From: Bacteroidota bacterium
Lineage (GTDB): Bacteria; Bacteroidota; Bacteroidia; Sphingobacteriales; Sphingobacteriaceae
NCBI GenBank assembly: GCA_023450085.1
Contig: JAEXHI010000030.1
Location: 310,001 to 374,000 of the forward strand
Reading direction: 5' to 3'
DNA length: 64,000 nucleotides
The position numbers and the translations under genes were made by a program. The notes below the pieces were generated by a model. The model saw only the letters and a list, made by a program, of their open reading frames with translations. It was not told the origin of the DNA and ran no database searches. Numbering within the stretch: position 1 is the stretch's first letter; each line of letters opens with the position of its first letter. Below, piece by piece: positions 17,486 through 25,988 of the stretch.

Positions 17486-18688
17486 TTACTCAAACAAACT
17501 TAACTGATTACTCGGCTTTTTTGCCTTTCCAAAAACAGTTCTACCTCCGTACTTCCAAGAGTCTGCTCTTTCCTTGGCAATCACTGCATCCAAATTGCCA
17601 TTAGGAATAAAATCTTTTTCAACTCTCGCAGCAATCTGAGAAAGCGATTTAATGGCTTCTGCTTTATCTGAATTCCCTATTTTCGATTTTTTAATGGCAT
17701 CGTTGAGGGTTTTAATGGTTTCGTCGTACACATCAACGGGAACAGGAAAGGGGTGTCCATCTTTACCGCCATTGGCAAAAGAAAATCTAGCGGGGTCTTT
17801 AAAGCGTGAGGGCGCTCCATAAATTACTTCGCTCACCAATGCCAGCGACTGCAGCGTTCGTGGGCCTAAGCCTTCTAAAAGCAGCAACTCGTCGAAATTA
17901 GTGATGTTGTTGTTTTGCGCCAGCCAGAGGATAGAGCCTAGTCGTTTTAAGTCTACATCTTTGGCCTGCACATCATGATGTTTCGGCATCACCAATTTGC
18001 TGATTTCTGCAAGCATTTTTTTGGGCGGCTCGGCCATCATCTCTAACATTGATGTTTTAAGCGGTTGCGCTTTCTTATCGGTAAGGTTTAATATTTTTCC
18101 CTGGTTTTCACCATAAATAAAGGTATGCGGAGCTTCGGTAAAAGATTGCACATTAGCCGAATGCCAATGATAACGTCTTGCGGTAGAAGTGGCATCGCTC
18201 ATACCCTGTTGCACTACGGTCCAATTCCCTTCGGTACTCACAATAAAGTTATGTTGATACAGCTGGAAACCATCTTGGATAGCGGTATTATCTACTTTGG
18301 CAGAAAGTTTACTGCTGCGTACCAAGTGGTCGCTGTCCAAGCCATTAAGTTGTGCAAATTTCGCAAGCTCCGTAGGTGTCTCTCTGGAGAACTTTCCCTT
18401 GCCACCACAAACGTATAAGCCAAAGGAACTGGCATTTGGATTGATCGCTTTTTTTAATGCCCCCATTACCGAAGTGGTAATGCCCGAAGAATGCCAATCC
18501 ATGCCCATTACTGCACCAAGACTTTGGAACCAAAAAGGACTGCTCATTCGACTCAGGAAATCATCCTTCCCTTTGTTGGCCAAAATCTGCTCGGTAATTG
18601 CCAAACCCAATTTGGCCATACGTTCTGCCAACCAAGGCGGAACGGCTCCATAATGTAAAGGTAAATCGGCAACTCCTGCTCTTTTCAT
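17486..18688 (-). CDS. DUF763 family protein with C-terminal clamp-binding-like motif
   Basis: A 400-residue protein of unknown function. The N-terminus RAGVADLPLHYGAVPPWLAERM is the hallmark of DUF763, a family shared by archaea and bacteria. Near residue 270 is LLLEGLGPRTLQSLALVSEV, which looks like a helix-hairpin-helix DNA-binding motif. The protein ends NQLSLFE; QLSLF matches the consensus pentapeptide with which DNA-repair proteins bind the beta sliding clamp. Together these point to a DNA-associated role, which is inference. The N-terminal region holds several conserved His and Arg residues that could form an active site (HWHSANV, for example). Confidence 0.85.
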   Translation of the reverse strand: MKRAGVADLPLHYGAVPPWLAERMAKLGLAITEQILANKGKDDFLSRMSSPFWFQSLGAVMGMDWHSSGITTSVMGALKKAINPNASSFGLYVCGGKGKFSRETPTELAKFAQLNGLDSDHLVRSSKLSAKVDNTAIQDGFQLYQHNFIVSTEGNWTVVQQGMSDATSTARRYHWHSANVQSFTEAPHTFIYGENQGKILNLTDKKAQPLKTSMLEMMAEPPKKMLAEISKLVMPKHHDVQAKDVDLKRLGSILWLAQNNNITNFDELLLLEGLGPRTLQSLALVSEVIYGAPSRFKDPARFSFANGGKDGHPFPVPVDVYDETIKTLNDAIKKSKIGNSDKAEAIKSLSQIAARVEKDFIPNGNLDAVIAKERADSWKYGGRTVFGKAKKPSNQLSLFE

Positions 18689-18791
18689 TTGCTAACAAAT
18701 TTAGCAAAATAAATAAATTGTATGGCAAGGATTTTTAGAAAAGAGTGTAATTACTTTATTTTAGGTGTGAGTATTTATGGCTCGAAAGTTA

Positions 18792-19325
18792 TCAATCTGT
18801 TTTTAACTTCGAATAGATATCAATGCTTAAGAATTTGCCATCTTTTACTTCACAATCTCTCATGGTGCCTTCATGCTTGAAGTTAAGTTTTTCCATTGCT
18901 TTTTTACAGTTGATGTTATCACTCTCAACAAAACCTTCAATTCTATTTAGCTCTAGCGTTTCAAAACCGTAATTGCAAATTAGGGGGAATGCTTCTTGCA
19001 TCAAGCCCTTGCCCCAAAATTCAGGAAAAAGCCAAAACCCTATTTCGGCTTTTTTGTGTTGTTTACTAAGGTTGCTGAAACCACCCGCACCATAAAAAGT
19101 CTGACCATCTGTAGCGCAAATAGCCCACCAAATTCCAGTTTCGCTTTCCTCCAGTTCCCTGTACCAAATCATTTGTTCTTCTGTGGCTTCTAGCGAAGTA
19201 AAACTAATTCCATAGTATTTGATTACCTCTGGTTGCGACAAACCTTTGTAGATATTTTCTATATCTTCTGGTATTATTTTTCTCAGAAGAAGTCTATCCG
19301 TTTTTATGGTTGTGGTCGCATTCAT
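18792..19325 (-). CDS. GNAT-family N-acetyltransferase (RimJ/RimL type)
   Basis: A 177-residue acetyltransferase. It opens TDRLLLRKIIPEDIENIYKG as in the RimJ/RimL subgroup, has EIGFWLFPEFWGKGLMQEAF with the acetyl-CoA pyrophosphate loop, and NRIEGFVESDNINCKKAMEK in the last conserved motif. The substrate may be a protein N-terminus, a small molecule or an antibiotic; it cannot be told here. It lies 12 bp downstream of the serine hydrolase gene on the same strand and may be co-transcribed with it. Confidence 0.85.
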   Translation of the reverse strand: MNATTTIKTDRLLLRKIIPEDIENIYKGLSQPEVIKYYGISFTSLEATEEQMIWYRELEESETGIWWAICATDGQTFYGAGGFSNLSKQHKKAEIGFWLFPEFWGKGLMQEAFPLICNYGFETLELNRIEGFVESDNINCKKAMEKLNFKHEGTMRDCEVKDGKFLSIDIYSKLKTD

Positions 19326-19337
19326 TAGTCTTAGAAA

Positions 19338-20573
19338 TTAATCTTCGTCGCTGCCAGGAATAGAGCCTGCACCTGTGTATGCTCCTTTGCGGATAATCGG
19401 CATTTTCAAATATTTGTAAAGCTCATCCAAGTGCATTAAGCTTCCATTGGTAAGGTTACCTAAAAAGATGACTACAATATCCTTGTCTAAATCTCGTACA
19501 TAAATATGACGGAAACCATGCCACCAACCTGTGTGGTAAACCACTTTGTCCATACCTTTGCCATCAAACATGCGCCAGCCGTAGCCATAATTGAAATGAC
19601 CATTTACGGGTTTGTTGCGACCTACATAAGCCGAGTCTAAAGAAGCATTTTTAAGTAAGCGTTCGTTGCGCAAGTATTTATCGTAAAGCACTAAATCATG
19701 AAGTGTGCTATAAATTCCTTTATCGCCAACAGGACCATCTAAGAAATTTTGTACCACAGAGTATCTAAAACTATTGCGGTCGTGACCCACTACATCTACA
19801 GGGATTTTATCGTATTCGGCTTTAGAGTAAACATGGGTGTGCTTCATTCCTGCTGGTTTGAATATATGTTCCATCATGTATTGCGAGTAGCGCATTCCGC
19901 TCACCTTTTCAACAATGGCGCCCAGTACCATGTAGTTAGAGTTGTTGTAATGGAAAACCTTATCGGGTTTAGTATAAGGGTTAGGTTTTTTATCAGCAAT
20001 TACCTGCATCACTTCCTGATTGGTAATTCCCTTTTTCATATCCTTCTTTTCTTTGCGCCAAATGTCGTCAATAAAATAAACGTAGTTCATCATGCCGCTG
20101 CGGTGAGGTAGCAAAAGTCTTACGGTAATGCCATCATAAGGGAAATTTGGGAAGAACTTCTTCACGTTATCGTCCAAGCTTAGCTTGCCTGCTTCAACCA
20201 ATTGCATAATTGCCGTACCTGTAAAGGTTTTGGTAATAGAGGCCAATTCAAATTCCGAATTTATCTTTAAGCTATCTCGGTGGAGGTAATCAGCCCAGCC
20301 CTTAGCACCTTCATAAATGATTTTGCCTTTTTTGGCTACCAATACGTTTCCATTAAAGGAGTATTTTTTGTGAAGGTTGTTTACAAAATCAGCTATCCAC
20401 TTATCTTCTTTGTTTTTATCATAAACTAATAACAGGCTATCAGCTTTATCATCCTCGGGTTTTCTAACTTTTTTGTCTTCTGCGGTTTTCTTTTCCTTTT
20501 CCTCTTTGCTGGTGCAAGCATTTAACGTAAATATGGATAAAGTTATAGCGGTTAGTAGTATTTTAAATTTCAT
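19338..20573 (-). CDS. Serine hydrolase lipoprotein, class C beta-lactamase/DD-peptidase fold
   Basis: A 411-residue lipoprotein: signal peptide with lipobox LNAC (Cys about residue 20), then a charged linker rich in Lys and Glu. The penicilloyl-serine transferase fold shows SITK (the S-x-x-K nucleophile motif) in FELASITKTFTGT, a YNN motif in FHYNNSNYMVLG, and HTGWWHGF in place of KTG. Most such proteins are peptidases or esterases rather than beta-lactamases. It is anchored to the outer or inner membrane facing the periplasm. The C-terminus is polar. Confidence 0.88.
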   Translation of the reverse strand: MKFKILLTAITLSIFTLNACTSKEEKEKKTAEDKKVRKPEDDKADSLLLVYDKNKEDKWIADFVNNLHKKYSFNGNVLVAKKGKIIYEGAKGWADYLHRDSLKINSEFELASITKTFTGTAIMQLVEAGKLSLDDNVKKFFPNFPYDGITVRLLLPHRSGMMNYVYFIDDIWRKEKKDMKKGITNQEVMQVIADKKPNPYTKPDKVFHYNNSNYMVLGAIVEKVSGMRYSQYMMEHIFKPAGMKHTHVYSKAEYDKIPVDVVGHDRNSFRYSVVQNFLDGPVGDKGIYSTLHDLVLYDKYLRNERLLKNASLDSAYVGRNKPVNGHFNYGYGWRMFDGKGMDKVVYHTGWWHGFRHIYVRDLDKDIVVIFLGNLTNGSLMHLDELYKYLKMPIIRKGAYTGAGSIPGSDED

Positions 20574-20896
20574 TGATGTGTGGCAACGTGTTTATAAAAG
20601 CTGGAAAATTAAGCATTCTTAAAAACTTAACGGTAAAAGAGTTTTAAACATTGTTTTTTGGCTAGTAAATTGTTTTTTTGAAAAGCAACAACTGTGCATG
20701 TTTTTATGGATGGCCCCGCTTTCGTTATAACCTTTTTGTTTTTACTTGTCATTCTGAACGCTAGTGAAGAATCTCATTTGTGAATGCTGTATAGAAGTAG
20801 ATTCCTCGTTCCTCGGAATGACAAAGAGGGAAACAAAAAGTGTTTCCACTACAATCGGGTTTATTAAGGAAACGATATTGCTTACTACAAAAAGCC
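20574..20896. other. Gene-free interval holding a dispersed repeat
   Basis: 323 bp between the divergent-side start of the serine hydrolase and the end of the LytTR membrane gene, both minus strand. No gene is visible. About half is a copy of the MITE-like element described separately (20709-20865). The first 130 bp next to the hydrolase start is AT-rich and should hold its promoter, but no clear -33/-7 pair is seen. Confidence 0.7.
20709..20865 (-). repeat. MITE-like ~158-bp element, copy A
   Basis: Read on the minus strand it starts AATAAACCCGATTG, continues into CTTTTTGTTT, holds an imperfect inverted repeat whose arms begin TTGTCATTC, and ends near GCGGGGC. The inner 109 bp (20732-20840) is bounded by inverted CTTTTTGTTT ends. 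It is nearly identical to copy B over more than 100 bp, and related to copy C. Confidence 0.85.
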
Positions 20897-21487
20897 CTAA
20901 TGTTGCTGTAGAGCTTGTTTTACGGTGTCCTTATTGGGTTTAGAAACAGGGATTTTTTCTCCAGAGGTTAACAACAGAATGCCACCATCTTCTTTTAACC
21001 AGCTTTTTACATATTTTGGATTGATCAGATGGCTTTGATGTGTTCTGAGGAAACCATTGGGTTTTAATATTTCTGAATATTCTTTCAAGGGTTTGGAAAC
21101 AAGTATTCCTTCGGTATTAGCTAAGTGAAAGATAGTATAGCTATTATCTGCTTCGCATCTAACTATTTCATTGTAGTTGATATATCTTATTTCATCGTGT
21201 AGAGATAGCGCTAATCGAAGGGAGTTGGCCGGCGGATTTTCCTTAGGCAAACTAATATCTGAATAACTGTTTGGACGATTTGTGAGGGATTGAAAAATAT
21301 TTTTTATGATTTTATAGGAAAGCAAAATGATTCCAAGAAGAAATGCAGTAGGAATTAGAACTTGTAGTATAGCAAAGCCCCATGTTTCTTGGAAAGATAG
21401 CTTTAAATTGATGATCATGAACGAGATTAACGATAACCAAAGGATGGTTCTAATTAATGTTGGTCGACTTATTTTCATTACTGGCAT
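20897..21487 (-). CDS. Membrane-anchored LytTR DNA-binding protein
   Basis: A 196-residue protein with two predicted membrane helices (about residues 11-28 and 35-60, LISFMIINLKL and LIPTAFLLGIILLSYKII) followed by a LytTR DNA-binding domain. There is no receiver domain. The last 97 residues match the LytTR domain of the next gene's response regulator at about 80 positions, including the final QALQQH, so the domain arose by recent duplication. It may compete for the same operators from the membrane, or act without phosphorylation; both are inference. 143 bp separate it from the response regulator gene. Confidence 0.85.
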   Translation of the reverse strand: MPVMKISRPTLIRTILWLSLISFMIINLKLSFQETWGFAILQVLIPTAFLLGIILLSYKIIKNIFQSLTNRPNSYSDISLPKENPPANSLRLALSLHDEIRYINYNEIVRCEADNSYTIFHLANTEGILVSKPLKEYSEILKPNGFLRTHQSHLINPKYVKSWLKEDGGILLLTSGEKIPVSKPNKDTVKQALQQH

Positions 21488-21630
21488 TTAATTGCTAAGC
21501 TAGCAAATGTTGAGGGTTAAAAAAGGTTCAATTCATATGTGTGCGTGTTCAGCAAGGATTTGTTTGTCTGCATCGAGGATTTTTTGATTACTATAAGCTA
21601 TCGGATAAGTATACTGGAGTAGCAAAATCC

Positions 21631-22377
21631 TTAATGTTGTTGCAAAGCTTGTTTTACGGTTTCCTTGTTGGGTTTAGAAATGGGGATTTTTTCTCCTGAG
21701 GTTAACAACAAGATACCTCCATCTTCTTTTAACCAGCTTTTTACATATTTGGGGTTTACCAAATGGCTTTGGTGGGTTCTTAAAAACCCGTTGGGGCGCA
21801 ATAAATCAGCATATTCTTTAAGTGATTTAGAAACCAATATTTTTTCGTTGTTAGCCAAGAAGAAAGAAGTGTAAGTATTGTCGGCTTCGCAACGGATAAT
21901 TTCTGATAAAGCAATATATCTAATTTCGTTTTGCATTGGCAGTGCAATTTTGCTGGCAGCGGCTTGAGGAGTTTTTATTTGTTGCAATAAAAAGTCAAGT
22001 TGCAAATTTTGAGATTGAGCTACTAACTTCTGCTCGGCTTTATGTACGGCAGTTTTTAATTCCTCAATATCTACAGGTTTTAAGAGGTAGTCTAAGGCTG
22101 CAAACTTTACGGCTTGTATACCGTATTGGTCGTAGGCAGTAACAAAAATAACTTCAAAATTACGGTTTGGGAGCAATTTCAAAACGTCGAAACCTGTTTG
22201 CTCCCCCATTTGAATATCTAGAAAAACTAAATGGGGTAGATGTTTTTCAATGGCATTAACGGCATCACTAACATTTTGAGTGGCTGCCATGATATTTACC
22301 TGCGGACAATGCTTTTGGAGCAAGGTCTGCAGGTTTTCTAAGTTGGAAATTTCGTCGTCTATTAAAATTACCCTCAT
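21631..22377 (-). CDS. LytTR-family response regulator
   Basis: A 248-residue regulator. The receiver domain (1-120) has the acidic pair in LIDDEIS, phospho-acceptor Asp in VFLDIQMGEQTGFDVL and the conserved Lys in YLLKPVDIEEL; the output domain is LytTR (RCEADNTYTSF...RTHQSHLVNP). It starts 4 bp after the histidine kinase stop, so the two are a cognate pair, with a LytTR paralogue downstream. LytTR regulators usually control few operons near them; no target operator could be identified. Confidence 0.92.
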   Translation of the reverse strand: MRVILIDDEISNLENLQTLLQKHCPQVNIMAATQNVSDAVNAIEKHLPHLVFLDIQMGEQTGFDVLKLLPNRNFEVIFVTAYDQYGIQAVKFAALDYLLKPVDIEELKTAVHKAEQKLVAQSQNLQLDFLLQQIKTPQAAASKIALPMQNEIRYIALSEIIRCEADNTYTSFFLANNEKILVSKSLKEYADLLRPNGFLRTHQSHLVNPKYVKSWLKEDGGILLLTSGEKIPISKPNKETVKQALQQH

Positions 22378-22381
22378 TGTA

Positions 22382-23980
22382 TTATAGCCAATCGGTTAAT
22401 GTTAAGCTTATTTTAGTGCCAGTTTGATTTGACTGTATAGCCAAAGTAAAGCGATTTTCTTTATAAATACTATTTAACAAGTCTATTCTATTTTCGCTTA
22501 GTTGAAGGCCCAAGCCGTTGTGTTTTTTTGCGGTGTCAAATCCATTTCCATTATCACTAATCGTTAATACCAAATCATTTTCTTGCTTGTTAAAAGTGAT
22601 GGTGATCTTTCCATCGTTGGCTTTTTGTGATATGCCATGTTTCACGGCGTTTTCTACAAAGGGTTGCAGCAGCATGCTTGGTATTTCTATATTATCTAAA
22701 TCTAAGTTTTCAGAGTGATTAATTTCGTACTTAAATCCAAAGCGCAATTGCTCCATTTGTAGGTAGTCGTCTAGCAAAGCTTTTTCCTTTGATAAACTAA
22801 TCAGCTCTTTGTCGTCAAGCACATTACGTGTTAAACGAGCAAATTTAGCTAGGTATTTATTGGCATTGTCTATCTCATTTTTGTTGATCAAATTTTGGAT
22901 GCCGGATAGTGCATTAAATAGAAAATGAGGGTTTAATTGCGAGCGAATAGAATTAAGCTGGAGTTGTGCGATTTCTGTTTCTTTAAATTGTTGAACAAGT
23001 TTTTTAGCCTCTTTCTTTTTGATGTAGGTGAGGACCGCACCACCAATGGCTCCCAAAACAGCACAAATAATTAAGCCGTAAATAATGAGGTCTTTTTTAG
23101 TATAGTTTTCTTCTTCTAAAGTGATATGAAGTGTATGTTTCACCGTAGATGCTTCTCGGTCTTTTTCCGAAATTTTCCACTTTGAATATGGCTGAATAAT
23201 GATTTCATAATCACCTGATGTTTTGAAGGCCTTTTTGTCTATATTCAGAAGAGGTAAGAAATAATCTTCTTCACCAACACCGCCATATAGCCAAGTAGTC
23301 GATTCGAAAGCTATTTCATCAGTTTGTTTATTTTTAATTGTAGTCGTGTATACATAATCAATAATTGACCTGTCTTTAATAAGTGTTAATTCCAAGTCGT
23401 TTTCAGAGAAAGTAAAGTTTGTTTGTTCTTTGAGCTCCGTTACCCAGCTTAAATCGTAACCTTTCTCCGTTTTAAAAAGCTTTGAAAACCCTTTAATTTC
23501 TGCTTTTGGAACTGGTTTGCCAAAAAATACAGACTTGTCAATATTTTGGGGTTTTTCTAAGCTGTACACTAGCACGGTAATCACTCTTCCCTTAACAGGG
23601 AAAGTACCCAAGCTTGTAGAGTTAAATACTTCTTCATCTCCGCCGGCATTTGTATCTTCTAACTTTCTTTCATTAATCGGTTGATTTACTAACACTGGCT
23701 TTTCATCAATCACAATAGTATAGCGAAAACTTGAAACGTTAATATTCTTTCTAAAATTAATTCGAATGCTTACGTTATTGACATTAGGTATGTAATTAAA
23801 AAAGGTATTAGGCAGATTGGGATGAACCATTGAATAACATACATGTTTCGCAGCGCTATCTATAAACATTTGTAGTTTGCCACCAGCGGCATATATATGA
23901 TTAAAATTGATGCCTTTTTGGGCATTAGCTGTAGATAGCACAATGATAAAGCTGAGCAATATGAAGAGTGTCTTTTTCAT
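22382..23980 (-). CDS. Sensor histidine kinase, LytS/His_kinase type
   Basis: About 532 residues: signal peptide (MKKTLFILLSFIIVLSTANA), a periplasmic sensor region of about 280 residues without clear family, one membrane helix (LIIYGLIICAVLGAIGGAVL), the phospho-acceptor motif QLNPHFLFNALSGIQN and an ATPase domain with LQPFVENAVKHG (N box) and DNGNGFD (G box). It phosphorylates the adjacent LytTR regulator. ATG at 23980 is chosen over upstream ATG codons because it gives the signal peptide. The periplasmic part has beta-rich segments, so an extracellular ligand is likely. Confidence 0.9.
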   Translation of the reverse strand: MKKTLFILLSFIIVLSTANAQKGINFNHIYAAGGKLQMFIDSAAKHVCYSMVHPNLPNTFFNYIPNVNNVSIRINFRKNINVSSFRYTIVIDEKPVLVNQPINERKLEDTNAGGDEEVFNSTSLGTFPVKGRVITVLVYSLEKPQNIDKSVFFGKPVPKAEIKGFSKLFKTEKGYDLSWVTELKEQTNFTFSENDLELTLIKDRSIIDYVYTTTIKNKQTDEIAFESTTWLYGGVGEEDYFLPLLNIDKKAFKTSGDYEIIIQPYSKWKISEKDREASTVKHTLHITLEEENYTKKDLIIYGLIICAVLGAIGGAVLTYIKKKEAKKLVQQFKETEIAQLQLNSIRSQLNPHFLFNALSGIQNLINKNEIDNANKYLAKFARLTRNVLDDKELISLSKEKALLDDYLQMEQLRFGFKYEINHSENLDLDNIEIPSMLLQPFVENAVKHGISQKANDGKITITFNKQENDLVLTISDNGNGFDTAKKHNGLGLQLSENRIDLLNSIYKENRFTLAIQSNQTGTKISLTLTDWL

Positions 23981-24100
23981 GATTTTGAGTTTAATTTTCA
24001 TCAAACTTCTGCCAAGTTAATTAAATCTAAAACTATCAAATAGTAAGGGCGGTGTTACAAATAGTAAAGATGTTGTTTTGAGCAGTATTTGGTTTTTCTA

Positions 24101-24192
24101 GTCTTAGCGTTCTTTGAGCAACCTTATAGAGCCTTTGCATTAAAATTAACCGCGAAGAAAATCAAAGAAACCTCAAAGAACGCAAAGAAAGG
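24101..24192. repeat. CGCAAAG-rich intergenic repeat
   Basis: Contains TTAGCGTTCTTTGAGC on one side and CCTCAAAGAACGCAAAG on the other, separated by AACCGCGAAGAAAAT, forming an imperfect inverted repeat. Related sequences occur at 38015-38056, 39181-39280, 61521-61620 and 62021-62110, all between genes. Confidence 0.6.
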
Positions 24193-24280
24193 TAGGCTAT
24201 CCGCTATTCTCTCCCTATTAGGGAGAGATCCCGATTTATCGGGAGAGAGGGTTCTATCATTGCTGTACAAGTCTGAGTTA

Positions 24281-24438
24281 AATAAACCCGATGGCAGTGA
24301 AAATACTTTTTGTTTTTACTTGTCATTCTGAACGCTAGTGAAGAATCTCATTTGTTAATGCTGTCTAGAAATAGATTCCTCGTTCCTCGGAATGACAAAG
24401 AGGGCAAACAAAAAGATTGTAGCGCACGGCGGGGCTGC
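24281..24438 (+). repeat. MITE-like ~158-bp element, copy B
   Basis: Starts AATAAACCCGATGG (24281), inner part 24306-24415 bounded by inverted CTTTTTGTTT ends, last conserved word GCGGGGC at 24430-24436. Nearly the same as copy A in inverted orientation, so the two copies enclose the LytTR/kinase operon as a 3.4-kb inverted pair. Confidence 0.85.
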
Positions 24439-24520
24439 AAGTCCCCAAAAGCTAGCTTCAATGTTTTTCTAATACTCGTGTAACGTTTCTAAATAAATTT
24501 CCTTTAAGGTTCAAAAAGGT

Positions 24521-24528
24521 TAAATTTG
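24521..24528 (+). promoter_or_regulatory. Possible -7 element of fumC
   Basis: TAAATTTG matches TAnnTTTG exactly and lies 24 bp before the ATG. No TTTG is present about 20 bp upstream, only TTTAAGG at 24503-24509. A second match, TAATTTTG at 24537-24544, is too close to the start codon to be the main promoter. Confidence 0.35.
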
Positions 24529-24551
24529 GGCAAAAATAATTTTGTATTACC

Positions 24552-25949
24552 ATGAGTTTTAGAATAGAACACGATACCATGGGCGAGGTACAAGTACCTG
24601 CCGACAAATACTGGGGCGCACAAACTGAACGCTCTAGAAACAATTTCAAAATTGGACCTGAGGCTTCGATGCCCAAGGAAATCATCCATGCTTTTGGCTA
24701 CTTGAAAAAAGCAGCGGCTTTGGCTAATAATGAATTGGGTGTGCTTTCTACCGAAAAAACTGAACTGATTGCTAAAGCTTGCGACGAGGTGATTGCAGGT
24801 AAATTAGATGACCAGTTCCCATTGGTAATTTGGCAAACAGGTTCAGGTACGCAAAGTAATATGAATGGTAACGAGGTGATTGCTAACCGTGGTCACGTGA
24901 TTGGCGGTGGTAATTTGTTGGATGAACCAAAATCGTTGCACCCGAATGATGACGTGAACAAATCGCAATCGTCAAATGATACTTACCCAACTGCGATGCA
25001 CATTGCAGCTTACAAACAAGCTGTTGAGGTAACGGTTCCAGGGATTGAAAAATTGCGTGATACCTTGGCTGCAAAAGCTGAAGGTTGGGGCGATATTGTA
25101 AAAACTGGTCGTACACACTTTATGGATGCTACGCCGTTGACTTTAAAGCAAGAGTTTTCTGGCTACGTACAACAACTGAACAACGGCTTAAGGGCTATTA
25201 AAAATGCTTTAGAAATGATTGCCGAGTTGGCACTTGGCGGTACTGCAGTAGGTACGGGCTTAAATACACCTAAAGGTTATGATGTGTTGGTGGCCAAAAA
25301 AATTGCTGATTTAACAGGCTTACCTTTCGTAACCGCTCCTAATAAATTTGAGGCTTTGGCTGCTCATGATGCAATGGTAGAACTTTCGGGCGCTTACAAA
25401 CGTGTAGCGGTTTCGTTGATGAAAATTGCGAACGATATTCGTATGTTAAGCTCTGGTCCTCGTTGTGGTATTGGCGAAATTGTTATTCCTGATAATGAGC
25501 CAGGGTCATCAATCATGCCAGGTAAGGTTAACCCTACACAGCCAGAAGCTTTAACTATGGTTTGTGCGCAGGTAATGGGTAATGATGTGGCGGTGAGCGT
25601 TGGTGCTAGCAACGGACATTTTGAGCTGAATGTTTTTAAACCAGTAATTGCAGCAAACGTATTGCAAAGCGGTCGTTTAATTGGTGATGCTTGCGTTTCT
25701 TTCAACGATAAATGTGCGGAAGGTATTGAGCCTAATCGTCCGGTAATTAAACAACACATGGAAAACTCATTGATGTTGGTTACGGCTTTGAACCCTCATA
25801 TTGGCTACGAAAACGCAGCTAAAATTGCTAAGAAAGCACATAAAGAAAATAAAACATTAAGAGAAGCTGCTATTGAGCTTGGTTTGTTAACTGATGAGCA
25901 GTTTACTGCTTGGGTGAAACCAGAGGATATGGTTGGTAGCTTAAAATAA
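24552..25949 (+). CDS. fumC: Class II fumarate hydratase
   Basis: A 465-residue iron-independent fumarase that interconverts fumarate and malate in the citrate cycle, as a cytoplasmic homotetramer. Seen: RIEHDTMGEVQVPADKYWGA at the N-terminus, GSGTQSNMNGNEV (about 97-109), GRTHFMDATPLTLKQE and the superfamily signature GSSIMPGKVNPTQ (about 317-329). Length is typical. It has its own promoter region and is followed by small secreted proteins on the same strand, 39 bp later. Confidence 0.96.
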   Translation: MSFRIEHDTMGEVQVPADKYWGAQTERSRNNFKIGPEASMPKEIIHAFGYLKKAAALANNELGVLSTEKTELIAKACDEVIAGKLDDQFPLVIWQTGSGTQSNMNGNEVIANRGHVIGGGNLLDEPKSLHPNDDVNKSQSSNDTYPTAMHIAAYKQAVEVTVPGIEKLRDTLAAKAEGWGDIVKTGRTHFMDATPLTLKQEFSGYVQQLNNGLRAIKNALEMIAELALGGTAVGTGLNTPKGYDVLVAKKIADLTGLPFVTAPNKFEALAAHDAMVELSGAYKRVAVSLMKIANDIRMLSSGPRCGIGEIVIPDNEPGSSIMPGKVNPTQPEALTMVCAQVMGNDVAVSVGASNGHFELNVFKPVIAANVLQSGRLIGDACVSFNDKCAEGIEPNRPVIKQHMENSLMLVTALNPHIGYENAAKIAKKAHKENKTLREAAIELGLLTDEQFTAWVKPEDMVGSLK

Positions 25950-25988
25950 AGTGTAAAGGTTGAAAGTTAAAAGTTTAATGTTGATGCA

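Larger units (their letters stand above)
23981..24551. other. 571-bp gene-free interval between kinase and fumC, repeat-rich
   Basis: No credible gene; a short frame at 24089-24331 is built from repeat DNA. In order it holds: the AT-rich upstream region of the kinase, a repeat with CGCAAAG words (24101-24192), two short palindromes (CTCTCCCTATTAGGGAGAG at 24209-24227 and CCCGATTTATCGGG near 24231-24244), MITE-like copy B (24281-24438) and the fumC promoter region. Confidence 0.7.

Noticed and set aside
24089..24331. 80-codon plus-strand frame between the kinase and fumC
   Set aside because: It is built from CGCAAAG-type and MITE-like repeat DNA and short palindromes; the product has no recognisable domain.
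20732..24415. Composite transposon formed by copies A and B
   Set aside because: The elements encode no transposase and the enclosed genes are a regular two-component system; kept only as a rearrangement possibility.
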